Shown here piece by piece: positions 36,067-45,697 of a DNA stretch of 64,000 nt. Position 1 is the stretch's first letter; the number at the start of each line of letters is the position of its first letter. The stretch covers positions 682,001-746,000 of the forward strand of contig NZ_VFJE01000056.1 of assembly GCF_006385255.1 (NCBI RefSeq). Reading direction: 5' to 3'. The stretch is from Flavobacterium microcysteis (GTDB lineage: Bacteria > Bacteroidota > Bacteroidia > Flavobacteriales > Flavobacteriaceae). The notes beneath the pieces were generated by a model. That model was not told the origin of the DNA, searched no databases, and saw nothing but the letters and a program-made list of their open reading frames with translations. A program made the position numbers and the translations under genes.

Positions 36067-37956
36067 CTATTTTAAAGTGTATTTATTGTTGGGCAACAGC
36101 TCGATTTTATTTGTTTCCAAAAGCTGTTTCAATGCAAAGATAAGGGCATCATCCGGAAATTTAGAATGAAACTGGATTTCTCTTGAACTCATCGGTGCAG
36201 TTTTTAATAAGTGCAGTATTTTTTCTGCGGCAGTGTTAGGAACGCTAACTTTATTCTGTTGAATGCAATAGGAGCAGATGTCGCAATCTTTGCTGTCTTT
36301 CTCTCCAAAATAGCTTAAGAGCTGACGACTTTTGCAAGATGTATTGTCGGCTGCATAGTTCAAAACTGCCTCAAACTGATCTTTTTTCAGGCTGTTCTGT
36401 TCTTCTAAATATTTTGAAATGCGGTTGATGGTCCTGTCGTCTTCCCGTATCTCGTTAAAAGTAACAGTAGAGTCGTTGTTTTTTGCATGATAGTCAATAA
36501 TCTGCCTTTCATGTAACTTATGTAAGACGGCCATTACCTGTGTTTCTTTTGCACCGGATTTTTTTGCGACCAGCGGAATGTTTATGGCAGTGACAATTTC
36601 ATAAATACCGGGATAGGTACGTAGCAATGTCAGTATTATTTCTTCATCCTGCGGATTAAGGCTGACATATCGGATTACTTCCTTAGATTCGATAACAAAA
36701 CGTACGGTTACCTTTTCTGAAAACTCCTGTGAGAGCGAAATAATTCCTTGTCTGTCCAAAAACTGGAGACTATTAAAAGTCTTTAATGGCGGAAAGCCAT
36801 ATTGGACGCAAAATTGGTTGATATTAAAGGAAAACTGCTCGTTGATCCCTTCTCCGTAAGCAATCTGGAAAAAATTACAGAGCTTGACATACATTTCTTT
36901 TAGGAACTTTTTGTCAGGAAGGCTATTCAGGATTTGGTTTTCGGAGTACTGAATGTCAGATGGATTGTTTAGCAGTATGGCAAAAGCCTTTTCTCCGTTT
37001 CGTCCGGCACGCCCGGCTTCCTGATAGTAATTTTCCAGATTTTCTGGTAATTGTATATGGATGACTGTTTTTACATTGGCCTTGTCTATTCCCATGCCAA
37101 AAGCATTTGTAGCTACAATGACCTGAGCTTTTTCTTCCATCCACAACTTCATGTTCTTTTCCTTTTCAGTGATGTGCAGTCCACCATGATAATAGGTAGC
37201 TTTAATGCCAAGCGACTCCAGTTGCGAAGCTGTGTCGAGGCAGGCCTTTCTGTTTCGGACGTAAATTATGGAAGGTTGCGGATTTTTTCGTAGTATCTGC
37301 TCAATCCGGTAAAGCTTGTCTTCCGCATTTAAAACCATATAGGCGAGATTTTCTCTTGCGAATGATTTTTGAAAAACAGCCGGATTTTCTATTCCAAGCT
37401 GTGCGATGACATCTTTTTTTACACGTTCTGTTGCAGTAGCGGTTAATGCCAGAAAAGGAACTTTTGGAAAATGAGTCTTAAGGGAAGCAATTTTTAAATA
37501 GGCAGGACGGAAATCATGTCCCCACTGCGAAACGCAATGCGCTTCATCAATAGCAATAAGATTGATTGGAAGATTTTTGAGTCGGTCTACAACCCAGTCC
37601 GCTTGTAGTCTTTCTGGTGATAAGTATAAAAATTTATAATTCCCGTATTGGCAGTTGTCTAAAAGGTCGCTAATCTCATCTGTAGAAATGCCTCCTGTAA
37701 GTGCAATAGCTTTAATGCCTATTTTCTGGAGATTGGCAGTCTGGTCCTTCATCAGCGCTATGAGCGGTGAAATTACAAGGCAGATGCCTTCCTGCATCAT
37801 GGCGGGGATTTGGAAACAGATCGATTTTCCACCGCCAGTTGGCATCAAGGCAAACGTATCATGCCCGTCCAAGACTGAAGTTATAATTTCAGCTTGCGGT
37901 GTTCGGAATGAATCGTATTTCCAGTATTTTTGGAGAATCGATAACGCTTCTTGCAT
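36067..37956 (-). CDS. recQ: ATP-dependent DNA helicase RecQ
   Basis: 629 residues. Helicase motif I PTGGGKS (39-45), motif II DEAH (137-140) followed by VSQWGHDFRP, and motif VI QEAGRAGRNGE are intact. The RecQ-specific zinc site is visible as CKSRQLLSYFGEKDSKDCDICSYC. No HRDC domain is apparent at the C-terminus. It lies 4 bp after the NTPase gene and 1 bp before fmt, forming a three-gene run. Confidence 0.95.
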   Translation of the reverse strand: MQEALSILQKYWKYDSFRTPQAEIITSVLDGHDTFALMPTGGGKSICFQIPAMMQEGICLVISPLIALMKDQTANLQKIGIKAIALTGGISTDEISDLLDNCQYGNYKFLYLSPERLQADWVVDRLKNLPINLIAIDEAHCVSQWGHDFRPAYLKIASLKTHFPKVPFLALTATATERVKKDVIAQLGIENPAVFQKSFARENLAYMVLNAEDKLYRIEQILRKNPQPSIIYVRNRKACLDTASQLESLGIKATYYHGGLHITEKEKNMKLWMEEKAQVIVATNAFGMGIDKANVKTVIHIQLPENLENYYQEAGRAGRNGEKAFAILLNNPSDIQYSENQILNSLPDKKFLKEMYVKLCNFFQIAYGEGINEQFSFNINQFCVQYGFPPLKTFNSLQFLDRQGIISLSQEFSEKVTVRFVIESKEVIRYVSLNPQDEEIILTLLRTYPGIYEIVTAINIPLVAKKSGAKETQVMAVLHKLHERQIIDYHAKNNDSTVTFNEIREDDRTINRISKYLEEQNSLKKDQFEAVLNYAADNTSCKSRQLLSYFGEKDSKDCDICSYCIQQNKVSVPNTAAEKILHLLKTAPMSSREIQFHSKFPDDALIFALKQLLETNKIELLPNNKYTLK

Positions 37957-37960
37957 GTTT

Positions 37961-38521
37961 CTAGTTCGAAAGATGCTCTAAGATAAAAAGAATTCTGTTA
38001 TCTACTGTGTCTTTTGGAACTTCAATCAAGTAATACCCGTAACTTTCGTAAGTTTCTTTTAGGTGTTTGTAGATTAAAGTGGCCTGTTCGTAATTTTCAT
38101 AGCGTGCATCGTCGCTTTCATAGATAGCTTCCCAAGGCGGCAATATGAAGATTTTGGTGTATTTGTGTTCGCGGCAAGCCTCGTCAAAGAAAGCCGGATA
38201 AGCATCGCCAATGTAGTGCATATAGGCCAAAACATCAGGAATACCACGGTCAATAAAAACTACCGGACTTTCCTCTTTCAAGGCTTCGTGGTATTGTTTT
38301 TTTCTTCCTTCCAGAAGCAATTCGCTGAAAAGCAGCGGATTTTCAAGAAACAATTGTTCGATTCCCTGTTTTTTTGCCTCCATTGTTACTTCCCGTGAAA
38401 TTTCAGGGAAACAACAGTGTCCGCGTTCAAGCAGCCCATCAATGATGGTTGTTTTCCCCGTTCCAGGTCCGCCTATGATAACAACAATATCTTTTTGCAC
38501 TTTTTGAAAAATAAGGGGCAA
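37961..38521 (-). CDS. P-loop NTPase (AAA domain, NadR/Ttd14-like)
   Basis: 186 residues with a Walker A GGPGTGKTT (17-25) and a later acidic stretch FIDRGIPDVLAYM (Walker B-like). The pattern fits small AAA_28-type kinases/NTPases seen near NadR and Ttd14. Substrate unknown. First gene of the NTPase-recQ-fmt run. Confidence 0.82.
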   Translation of the reverse strand: MPLIFQKVQKDIVVIIGGPGTGKTTIIDGLLERGHCCFPEISREVTMEAKKQGIEQLFLENPLLFSELLLEGRKKQYHEALKEESPVVFIDRGIPDVLAYMHYIGDAYPAFFDEACREHKYTKIFILPPWEAIYESDDARYENYEQATLIYKHLKETYESYGYYLIEVPKDTVDNRILFILEHLSN

Positions 38522-38698
38522 ATTTACTTAAAGATTTTTAAATACTAAAGTGAATTCGTTTTTTTAGAAAGTGATCTTGAAATGAGGAAATAAAATGGAT
38601 AAAATGGTCAGGATTTGTTTTTTATCGCCTGGGATTTCTGTGGCAGTTCATTTCACATTAAATTAATTCCATACCTGTTAAATCTAAAATCAATACCG

Positions 38699-38706
38699 TA
38701 TATTTG
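38699..38706 (+). promoter_or_regulatory. -7 element of the DUF493-DUF4290-murA run
   Basis: TATATTTG at 38699-38706, 21 bp before ATG 38727. No other obvious promoter lies between 38727 and murA, so it may serve all three genes. Confidence 0.55.
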
Positions 38707-38726
38707 CCTTTATTTTAATTTTGAAG

Positions 38727-39011
38727 ATGGATAAGAAGACTCAGGAATTTTATGAAAGGCTGAAAACAGAATTGGATGATGCAAACGTTTGGCCGGCAGA
38801 ATACCTTTTTAAGTTCATAGTCCCAACCGACAAGCAGAAGATTGACACAGTAGAAAATGCTTTTAACGGCATGGGAGCTGTGATTAATACGACACAGTCA
38901 AAAACGGGAAAATTTACCAGTATTTCTGTAAACGTGAGAATGGGAAGTTCACAGAGCATCATTGATAAATATATAGAAGTTTCCACAGTAGAAGGAATCA
39001 TATCGCTTTAA
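38727..39011 (+). CDS. DUF493 family protein (YbeD-like)
   Basis: 94 residues starting at ATG 38727 (a TTG two codons earlier is also open but less likely). The small ACT-like ferredoxin fold is seen in WPAEYLFKFIVPTDKQK and KTGKFTSISVNVRM. In other bacteria YbeD neighbours lipoate genes; its role is unclear. 16 bp before the DUF4290 gene. Confidence 0.88.
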   Translation: MDKKTQEFYERLKTELDDANVWPAEYLFKFIVPTDKQKIDTVENAFNGMGAVINTTQSKTGKFTSISVNVRMGSSQSIIDKYIEVSTVEGIISL

Positions 39012-39027
39012 AGCTTCACGACGATTT

Positions 39028-39735
39028 ATGTATATAAAAGAAAATCCACACGACATCGTTCACCATCTGGAATACAATGCAGAGAGACCGCATTTGATTA
39101 TTCCGGAATACGGACGTCATTTGCAGAAACTGATTGATCAGGCTACTGTAATTGAAGACAGAAATGAGCGCAACAAGGCTGCAAAATATATTATTGCAGT
39201 AATGGGAAGCTTAAACCCACATTTGCGCGATGTGCCTGATTTCCAGCATAAGCTTTGGGATCAGATTTTTATTATGTCTGATTTTAAGTTGGATGTAGAT
39301 TCTCCATACCCGGTGCCGTCAAGAGAAATGTTGCAGCAGAAACCGGATCGTCTGAAATATCCGCAAAACTTTCCTAAGTACCGATTTTATGGCAACAACA
39401 TCAAATATATGATTGATGTGGCCAATAAATGGGAAGAAGGTGAATTGAAAAGTGCATTGATTAAGGTCATTGCCAATCACATGAAAAAGTCTTACCTAAG
39501 CTGGAATAAGGATACGGTAAAAGACGAAGTGATTTTTGAACATTTGTATGAGCTGTCTAATGGCAAAATCAATCTTAAGACCAGTTCGGAAGAATTGCTG
39601 AATTCTACAGATTTGATGCGTACGAACAAAAAAATGTCCAATAAAAATCAATCGCCCCTGCAAAAGCCAAAATCTAAAAATGGTGGCAAGCAGAACAATA
39701 ATCAAAACAAAAACAATAGAAAACCACAAGGTTAG
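39028..39735 (+). CDS. DUF4290 domain protein
   Basis: 235 residues. The conserved N-terminal part (YNAERPHLIIPEYGRHLQKLI) and middle part (NFPKYRFYGNNIKYMI) mark DUF4290, a Bacteroidota family of unknown function. The C-terminal about 35 residues are low-complexity and basic (Asn/Lys/Gln), which suggests nucleic-acid or polyanion contact. Between DUF493 and murA on one strand. Confidence 0.9.
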   Translation: MYIKENPHDIVHHLEYNAERPHLIIPEYGRHLQKLIDQATVIEDRNERNKAAKYIIAVMGSLNPHLRDVPDFQHKLWDQIFIMSDFKLDVDSPYPVPSREMLQQKPDRLKYPQNFPKYRFYGNNIKYMIDVANKWEEGELKSALIKVIANHMKKSYLSWNKDTVKDEVIFEHLYELSNGKINLKTSSEELLNSTDLMRTNKKMSNKNQSPLQKPKSKNGGKQNNNQNKNNRKPQG

Positions 39736-39791
39736 TAATGGCATTTGGCACTTGCCAATAGCATCTAATCAATAACTCATAATTTAAAAAA

Positions 39792-41099
39792 ATGGAAACT
39801 TTCAAGATTGAAGGAGGCGTTCCTTTAAAAGGAGAAATTACGCCGCAAGGAGCAAAAAATGAGGCATTGCAAATTTTATGTGCGGTTTTGCTTACTCCGG
39901 AAAAAGTAACTATCAATAACATTCCGGATATTATTGATGTCAATAAACTAATTACTTTATTGAAAAATCTTGGAGTTAAAGTTGAAAAAATAGGTAAAGG
40001 TTCTTACACTTTCATATCGGATGAGGTCAATATGGCTTATCTGGAATCAGAAGCTTTCAAAAAAGAAGGAAGCTCGCTACGTGGTTCGATTATGATTGTA
40101 GGGCCGCTTTTAGCTCGTTTCGGAAAAGGGTATATCCCAAAACCAGGAGGAGATAAAATTGGAAGAAGAAGATTGGATACACACTTTGAAGGCTTTATCA
40201 ATCTTGGAGCTTCATTCCGTTATAACAGAGAAGACCATTTTTATGGTGTTGAAGCGACTAAATTAATAGGAACATCTATGCTTCTTGATGAGGCTTCAGT
40301 AACAGGAACCGCTAATATCGTAATGGCAGCTGTTTTGGCTGAAGGAAAAACATCAATCTACAATGCAGCCTGCGAACCTTATTTGCAGCAGCTTTGCAAG
40401 ATGTTGAATTCCATGGGAGCGAAGATTACCGGAGTAGGTTCTAACTTATTGGAAATTGAAGGTGTTTCGTCTTTAAATGGTTGTACGCATACCATTCTTC
40501 CGGATATGATTGAAATCGGATCATGGATTGGATTGGCGGCTATGACACGTAGCGAAATCACAATCAAAAATGTAAGCTGGGAAAATCTTGGTGTGATTCC
40601 GGGAACTTTCAGAAAACTTGGAATTACATTAGAAAAAAGAGGCGACGATATCTATATTCCTGCTCATACAGAAGGTTACGAAATCCAGAATTATATTGAC
40701 GGTTCTATCCTGACTATTTCAGATGCGCCTTGGCCTGGATTTACACCGGATCTTTTGAGTATCGTTTTAGTTGTGGCAACACAAGCAAGAGGAAGCGTTC
40801 TAGTACACCAAAAAATGTTTGAAAGCCGTTTATTCTTCGTAGATAAGCTGATTGATATGGGTGCGAAAATCATTCTTTGTGATCCGCATAGAGCAGTAGT
40901 TATTGGTCATGATTTCAAATCGCAATTAAAAGCTACGACGATGTCTTCTCCAGATATCCGTGCGGGAATTTCCCTGCTGATTGCGGCACTTTCTGCAAAA
41001 GGAGTAAGTAAGATTCAAAACATCGAGCAAATCCACAGAGGATATGAAAATATCGAGGAAAGACTAAAAGCATTAGGAGCTAAAATTATAACTGAGTAA
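39792..41099 (+). CDS. murA: UDP-N-acetylglucosamine 1-carboxyvinyltransferase MurA, Asp-type
   Basis: 435 residues. First committed step of peptidoglycan synthesis, transferring enolpyruvate from PEP to UDP-GlcNAc. Typical segments are QGAKNEALQILCAVLL, VGPLLARFGKG and the ending HRGYENIEERLKALGA. The catalytic loop reads PGGDKIGRRR, so the usual Cys115 (E. coli) is Asp121 here. Asp-type MurA enzymes are insensitive to fosfomycin. A terminator follows. Confidence 0.96.
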   Translation: METFKIEGGVPLKGEITPQGAKNEALQILCAVLLTPEKVTINNIPDIIDVNKLITLLKNLGVKVEKIGKGSYTFISDEVNMAYLESEAFKKEGSSLRGSIMIVGPLLARFGKGYIPKPGGDKIGRRRLDTHFEGFINLGASFRYNREDHFYGVEATKLIGTSMLLDEASVTGTANIVMAAVLAEGKTSIYNAACEPYLQQLCKMLNSMGAKITGVGSNLLEIEGVSSLNGCTHTILPDMIEIGSWIGLAAMTRSEITIKNVSWENLGVIPGTFRKLGITLEKRGDDIYIPAHTEGYEIQNYIDGSILTISDAPWPGFTPDLLSIVLVVATQARGSVLVHQKMFESRLFFVDKLIDMGAKIILCDPHRAVVIGHDFKSQLKATTMSSPDIRAGISLLIAALSAKGVSKIQNIEQIHRGYENIEERLKALGAKIITE

Positions 41100-41120
41100 T
41101 TAGGCAAATTCTACTATAAA

Positions 41121-41153
41121 AAAAGGCGTTTCAATCGAAACGCCTTTTTTATT
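41121..41153. terminator. Terminator between murA and the DUF5686 gene
   Basis: 12-bp stem AAAAGGCGTTTC / GAAACGCCTTTT (41121-41132, 41137-41148), 4-nt loop, T and A tracts on both sides. Serves both convergent genes. Confidence 0.9.
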
Positions 41154-41156
41154 TGC

Positions 41157-43625
41157 TTATTCTAAAATGTTTAAGAATTTCAATCCGAAGACAACACCGT
41201 CGCCCTGGAAGCCATTTTGGTAGGAGCGTACATAATCTACACGCAACATTCTGAATTTGCCAAAGCCAAGATTGTCTAATCCAACAGAAAACTCAGAATA
41301 CGGTTTCACATCAGGAACTGCTATCGCATGGTAACCAATAACAAGATTGGATTTCAACTTGTTTAATAAAGGAATCCTGTTCATGATATAGCCCTTAAAA
41401 TTATGCTCGGCATGAAACTCAATATAAGAGTCGTTTGTGCTATGTGAATAATACGGAAGAAGGTTGAACACGTTCAGGTATCTTTCAGTCTGGCCAATAT
41501 GCGTCTGGTTTCCGTTAAAGTGCTTGTAATCGGCAAAAGAAATATTGTCTGCATTAAAAAACTTTCCGGCTTTTAGGTTGATTCCCAATTCGCCTTTGTT
41601 TCCTAAAGTAACATCGTAAGTCATACGTGCATGTATGGCATCATACTCATATCCTTTTTCGCTTCCTGCAAATGCTTTTTCATAAGTTGCAAAAAGTACA
41701 GGATATTTCTCATTTCTGATATTCATTTTTCCGTCTGGTCTTGAAATGTATTCCTGTCCGAAATTCACTCTGGCAGAAATGGAAGCTTTTGCCAGGCGGT
41801 GCGTTTCAAAAATTGGCAACGAATTGGCTGTTGGAGCCAATGGATTGTTTGAGGTATATTCCTTATCGTTTTTAATCAATACATAGTCCGTATTATTGAA
41901 AAGCGATTTTCTTCTGGAATATTCAACATTTCCAAATAACATTAATCCATTAACAACTTCCTGCTGGTAGCCAATTCTACCAAAAGTCTTGTCGTATAAT
42001 TTCATATAGTTGTCCTTAAAGAATAAGGTACTTACTGAATTTACAACCTCAGTAATAGCCGAGCTGTTGAATTGTACAATTTGATTACCGGCAGCGGCAT
42101 AAAAAATAGAATTGTTCTGGTTGTTCAGTCTTGTCGAAAAATAACCAAAAGCTCTTAGTCTGTCTTCAGCGAGCCCATAATTCATTTTTACACCAAAATG
42201 GGTATAAGTGTTTTCGTCTGGATTTCTTTTTGTAAAAGAAAAACCTGTATTTAAATTCCAGCCTTGAACGGTGTTAAAGCTAGGTACTTGTATCAGTCCG
42301 TCATATTTTATAGCCCAATTTTTATAAGAGTTATTAAATGTATAACCTTCAATAATGTCGAGCGGTTTAAAACGGTTTTTCTTGTTGTCTACAGAATCAA
42401 GGTATGTTTTAGACTTACGAATGGTCTGGATACTATCTTTTTTGGTATAGTCTTTTGATTCTTCTTCGGTCAAAGGAACCGGGCGTGCCGCATTCCAAAA
42501 CGAATCATCTTTTTTGTTGGCTTCCTTGTCAATCGATACGATTTCTTTGGTAAACGTTTTCTTTTCGAACTCCTGTTTGAATTCGTAATTGCTAAACGCA
42601 TGGGTGAATTTTCCGGTAAACTTGATTCCAAAAAGTCCTGCACTGAAATCTAATGTCTGAAGGCTTTTAGCCCAAATCTTAGAGTTGGAATTGTAACTAA
42701 AGTTTTGGGTAAGGTTCATCACTTCAAGAATTGGTTCCTGCATTCTGTAACCTTTGATATCAAGGTCTACGGCATAAATGGCCCAACTATCTTCGACTAT
42801 ATAAATATAACCTTCAAAAACAGGATCGCTGTCTCGTTTTGGAGTTACCTTGATTTTGTTTATCGTATTGTTGTTTTCATCTATAAACGTACCTTCCATT
42901 TTAAACTTATAGTAACCAAAAGCATTGTTAGCGATTGGAGAAACCATATTGATGTTGAGATTGATATAATTCTCGTAGAAATCATAATCAGTGTTTCTGG
43001 CGGTATTATAGCTGAATCCATTATCGTTTCCGCTTATTTTGGATGCGATGATTTTCTCTTTCAGTTTGTCCGGTTTTTGGTAAGTGACTCTAGATACTGT
43101 TTCAGACAAGTACATGATTCCAGTTCCGGTAGAATCCAGAATACCTTGTTCATCTACAGTTTGGCCAAGAATTTTCTTTGGCATATCTTTTACTCTAAAA
43201 ACACCACGGGAATAGAAATCGGCAGTGAACTTGGCTGTCATTTCAGAATTCTGTTTTTTGGCAGCAATAGCACTTCGGATAATAGCATTAGCCGGGTTTT
43301 CTTTAGAATCGATAACGATTTCCGGAATGGCGATGTTTTCTTCCACAAGCGTTACATCTAAAACATAAGGGAATTTATCCACATTTACGGCTATTTTTTG
43401 AGTCTTATAACCCAGGAATTGGAATACTACAGTATATTTTCCAGTTGATTTTACACTGAGTTCGTATTGTCCAACCTCGTTAGAAGAGGTGCCGTTATAG
43501 GTGTTTTCGATATAAACATTTACGGCTGGTAATGTAGTTCCGGACTGATCCGTAATTTTTCCTTTGATTTGTGCAGAGGCAGCAATAGAAAAGGCTAATA
43601 AAAAGAGGGTAATTATTTTTTTCAT
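41157..43625 (-). CDS. DUF5686 outer-membrane protein with CarboxypepD_reg-like domain
   Basis: 822 residues from ATG 43625; the longer open frame to 43667 adds 14 residues ahead of a normal signal peptide (MKKIITLFLLAFSIAASAQ). The N-terminal part (about 20-105) is a carboxypeptidase-regulatory-like domain (IKGKITDQSGTTLPAVNVYI). The rest is beta-rich and ends in barrel-like strands (YHAIAVPDVKPYSEFSVGLDN, then GVVFGLKFLNILE). A Bacteroidota-specific family of unknown function. Confidence 0.87.
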   Translation of the reverse strand: MKKIITLFLLAFSIAASAQIKGKITDQSGTTLPAVNVYIENTYNGTSSNEVGQYELSVKSTGKYTVVFQFLGYKTQKIAVNVDKFPYVLDVTLVEENIAIPEIVIDSKENPANAIIRSAIAAKKQNSEMTAKFTADFYSRGVFRVKDMPKKILGQTVDEQGILDSTGTGIMYLSETVSRVTYQKPDKLKEKIIASKISGNDNGFSYNTARNTDYDFYENYINLNINMVSPIANNAFGYYKFKMEGTFIDENNNTINKIKVTPKRDSDPVFEGYIYIVEDSWAIYAVDLDIKGYRMQEPILEVMNLTQNFSYNSNSKIWAKSLQTLDFSAGLFGIKFTGKFTHAFSNYEFKQEFEKKTFTKEIVSIDKEANKKDDSFWNAARPVPLTEEESKDYTKKDSIQTIRKSKTYLDSVDNKKNRFKPLDIIEGYTFNNSYKNWAIKYDGLIQVPSFNTVQGWNLNTGFSFTKRNPDENTYTHFGVKMNYGLAEDRLRAFGYFSTRLNNQNNSIFYAAAGNQIVQFNSSAITEVVNSVSTLFFKDNYMKLYDKTFGRIGYQQEVVNGLMLFGNVEYSRRKSLFNNTDYVLIKNDKEYTSNNPLAPTANSLPIFETHRLAKASISARVNFGQEYISRPDGKMNIRNEKYPVLFATYEKAFAGSEKGYEYDAIHARMTYDVTLGNKGELGINLKAGKFFNADNISFADYKHFNGNQTHIGQTERYLNVFNLLPYYSHSTNDSYIEFHAEHNFKGYIMNRIPLLNKLKSNLVIGYHAIAVPDVKPYSEFSVGLDNLGFGKFRMLRVDYVRSYQNGFQGDGVVFGLKFLNILE

Positions 43626-43718
43626 GCAAAAGAAATAAGTGAAGTTTAAAGTTAGTAATGCGGTCACATTATAAATAGACGAATCTATTTACAAAATGGT
43701 TGCATGGGTAAAAAAATA

Positions 43719-44132
43719 TTATAGGAAAGACTTTAGGGCAAGCTTATAGCTGTCTAGCCCAAAACCGATGATGATTCCTTTTGCATTAGGGGAAATATAA
43801 GATTGGTGTCGGAAAGACTCTCTTGAAAAAGTATTGGAAATATGAACTTCTATGACAGGAGTAGGGATTGATTTAACAGCATCGCCAATTCCTACGGAAG
43901 TGTGAGTATAAGCAGCAGCATTCAGGATAATTCCGTCAAACGTAAAGCCTATTTCGTGAAGTTTACTGATGATTTCGCCTTCGATGTTGCTTTGGAAATA
44001 GTGAAGTTCAATGGTTGGAAACTCTGCCTGGAGTACTACGAAATATTCTTCAAAAGTCTGGCTTCCGTAGATTTCTGGTTCTCTTTTTCCAAGTAGGTTT
44101 AGGTTCGGTCCGTTGATAATAATGATTTTCAT
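43719..44132 (-). CDS. aroQ: 3-dehydroquinate dehydratase, type II
   Basis: 137 residues from ATG 44132 (MKIIIINGPNLNLLGKREPE). A longer frame to 44207 is open but the family starts here. Key residues: INGPNLNLLGKRE (catalytic Tyr loop follows, PEIYG), NAAAYTHTSVGI and the His in EVHISNTFSRE. Third step of the shikimate pathway. Single gene. Confidence 0.95.
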   Translation of the reverse strand: MKIIIINGPNLNLLGKREPEIYGSQTFEEYFVVLQAEFPTIELHYFQSNIEGEIISKLHEIGFTFDGIILNAAAYTHTSVGIGDAVKSIPTPVIEVHISNTFSRESFRHQSYISPNAKGIIIGFGLDSYKLALKSFL

Positions 44133-44192
44133 GAAAGATGATTTTTGTAAAAATAGAAATTTCCCTTCTTTATAAAATGTTAAGGCATAAAA

Positions 44193-44219
44193 AAACCGTT
44201 TTGTCAAACAAAACGGTTT
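44193..44219 (-). terminator. Terminator after the minus-strand barrel gene
   Basis: 12-bp perfect stem AAACCGTTTTGT / ACAAAACGGTTT with a 3-nt loop, with A residues on its left giving a T run on the minus strand. Confidence 0.85.
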
Positions 44220-44239
44220 CTTTTTAAGAAATATATTTT

Positions 44240-44776
44240 TTAGAAAAAGTATCCAAGAGATAGCTGGAATACAGCATTTTTAACTTCTGCATCTTTTGAC
44301 ACTTCAGTAAGTCCGATAGTGTATCTTGCCTGAGCAAAAAAGTGATCGGTAATATTAAGTCCTAAGCCTCCCGCTGCTGCGAAATCGAAGCTTTTGTTGT
44401 CGAATGCCTCTTTTGCATCATCAACCAAAAATGAAAACTGCGGACCTACTTCCACACTTAACTTTTCAGAAATCAAGTAAAATTTGGCCAAAACCGGAAC
44501 AGAAACGTAATCCAAGTTGAAATCACCAATTCCTTTTACATCCGCACCTTGAGAAGTATACATCAATTCAGGCTGTAACGAAAAATTTTGAAAAAGTTTT
44601 ACTTCAGCAACCGCACCAGCATGAAAGCCAGTTCTGCTGCTGTAATCGATACCATCGGCACCTCCGTTAAAGTTGGCAAAGTTAACGCCTCCTTTGATAC
44701 CAAATTTTAAAAGTTGTGCATCAGCATTTGTTACTCCCGCAATGATTAAAATTGCAGCTACAATAAGTTTTTTCAT
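44240..44776 (-). CDS. Outer-membrane beta-barrel protein (PorT-like family)
   Basis: 178 residues: signal peptide (1-20, ending ADAQ), then FGIKGGVNFANFNG, SLQPELMYTSQGA, ARYTIGLTEV and a terminal strand FQLSLGYFF. It belongs to the same family as the two genes across the divergent gap (shared FGxKxGxNFxNF and QPELxYxxxGA). A minus-strand TAAATTTG lies at 44830-44823, about 47 bp upstream. Confidence 0.85.
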   Translation of the reverse strand: MKKLIVAAILIIAGVTNADAQLLKFGIKGGVNFANFNGGADGIDYSSRTGFHAGAVAEVKLFQNFSLQPELMYTSQGADVKGIGDFNLDYVSVPVLAKFYLISEKLSVEVGPQFSFLVDDAKEAFDNKSFDFAAAGGLGLNITDHFFAQARYTIGLTEVSKDAEVKNAVFQLSLGYFF

Positions 44777-44940
44777 AATAGTTTTTTTAAGGTGGTTTAA
44801 AAGTTTTAAAGCTTTAACTAGACAAATTTAACTATGTTTTTTTGAGTTAATTTTAAATTTATGAAATTATTAATATTTTTTTTCCTAAAATTAAGTTAAA
44901 TAAAAGTGTAAAAGTCAGGTGTTTCGTGTTATTTTTTTAA

Positions 44941-44948
44941 TACATTTG
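44941..44948 (+). promoter_or_regulatory. -7 element, first tandem barrel gene
   Basis: TACATTTG 25 bp before the start codon. The upstream GTTTCGTGTTATTTTTTT is repeated almost exactly ahead of the third barrel gene. Confidence 0.6.
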
Positions 44949-44972
44949 ATAGTAATTTAAAACTAAACAAAC

Positions 44973-45497
44973 ATGAAAAAAATCTTTTTAACAGTAGTTG
45001 CAGTATGTGCTTTTGGGCTTGCTAATGCTCAGGAAGGAATTAAATTTGGTGTTAAGGCTGGTTTGAACTTCACAAATTTTGGTGGAGATAGCGACGGAAA
45101 CGGTAAAACAGGTTTTTATGTTGGAGGTTTGGCAGATTTCACAGTAACTGACAAATTCCATGTTCAGCCCGAATTGTTGTATTCTAATGAAGGAGCAGAG
45201 GATGCTAAATTGGATTACATAAGAATTCCGATTATGGCTAAATATTATGTTTATCAAGGGTTAAGCATTCAGGCGGGTCCGGAAATTGCCTTTAAAATTG
45301 CTGCTGAAAACGATTTTCTGGATGAAAGCACAAAATCAATTGATTTTGCTCTTGGCATTGGTGCAGGTTATGAATTGCCAAATGGTTTATTTTTTGATTT
45401 AAGATACAACGCAGGTTTGACTAATATCAATGATACGGATACAGGTTTTGATGTTAATAATACGGGTTTTCAAATTGGCGCAGGTTACAGATTTTAA
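44973..45497 (+). CDS. Outer-membrane beta-barrel protein, tandem copy 1
   Basis: 174 residues: signal peptide (1-20), FGVKAGLNFTNFGGD, FHVQPELLYSNEGAEDAKLDYIRIP, and a final FQIGAGYRF. Nearly identical in protein to copy 2 at 45698 (about 10 differences, half of them in the signal peptide), while many third-codon positions differ. Own promoter and terminator. Small eight-stranded-type barrel, role unknown. Confidence 0.9.
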   Translation: MKKIFLTVVAVCAFGLANAQEGIKFGVKAGLNFTNFGGDSDGNGKTGFYVGGLADFTVTDKFHVQPELLYSNEGAEDAKLDYIRIPIMAKYYVYQGLSIQAGPEIAFKIAAENDFLDESTKSIDFALGIGAGYELPNGLFFDLRYNAGLTNINDTDTGFDVNNTGFQIGAGYRF

Positions 45498-45514
45498 TTT
45501 TATTCCACTATACT

Positions 45515-45543
45515 AAAAGCCTTCCGAATGGAAGGCTTTTTTA
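45515..45543 (+). terminator. Terminator after barrel copy 1
   Basis: 11-bp stem AAAAGCCTTCC / GGAAGGCTTTT with a 4-nt loop and T tract. Confidence 0.88.
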
Positions 45544-45665
45544 TTTTGAAAAATATCGGTTTTGAGTTTGAATTCCAGTAAATTAGGGTGAAATGGGTTT
45601 TGTTTTTGTTAATTTAATAGTTAATAAGAAAATAACATATCTATTATTTTATGTTAATTCCTTGC

Positions 45666-45673
45666 TATATTTG
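45666..45673 (+). promoter_or_regulatory. -7 element, second tandem barrel gene
   Basis: TATATTTG, followed by TTTAAAACTAAACAAACATG exactly as in copy 1. The region further upstream is unlike the other two copies. Confidence 0.55.
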
Positions 45674-45697
45674 ATGGTAATTTAAAACTAAACAAAC

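Noticed and set aside
42705-43361. 218-codon plus-strand ORF
   Set aside because: Antisense to the DUF5686 gene, whose own frame is clearly coding.
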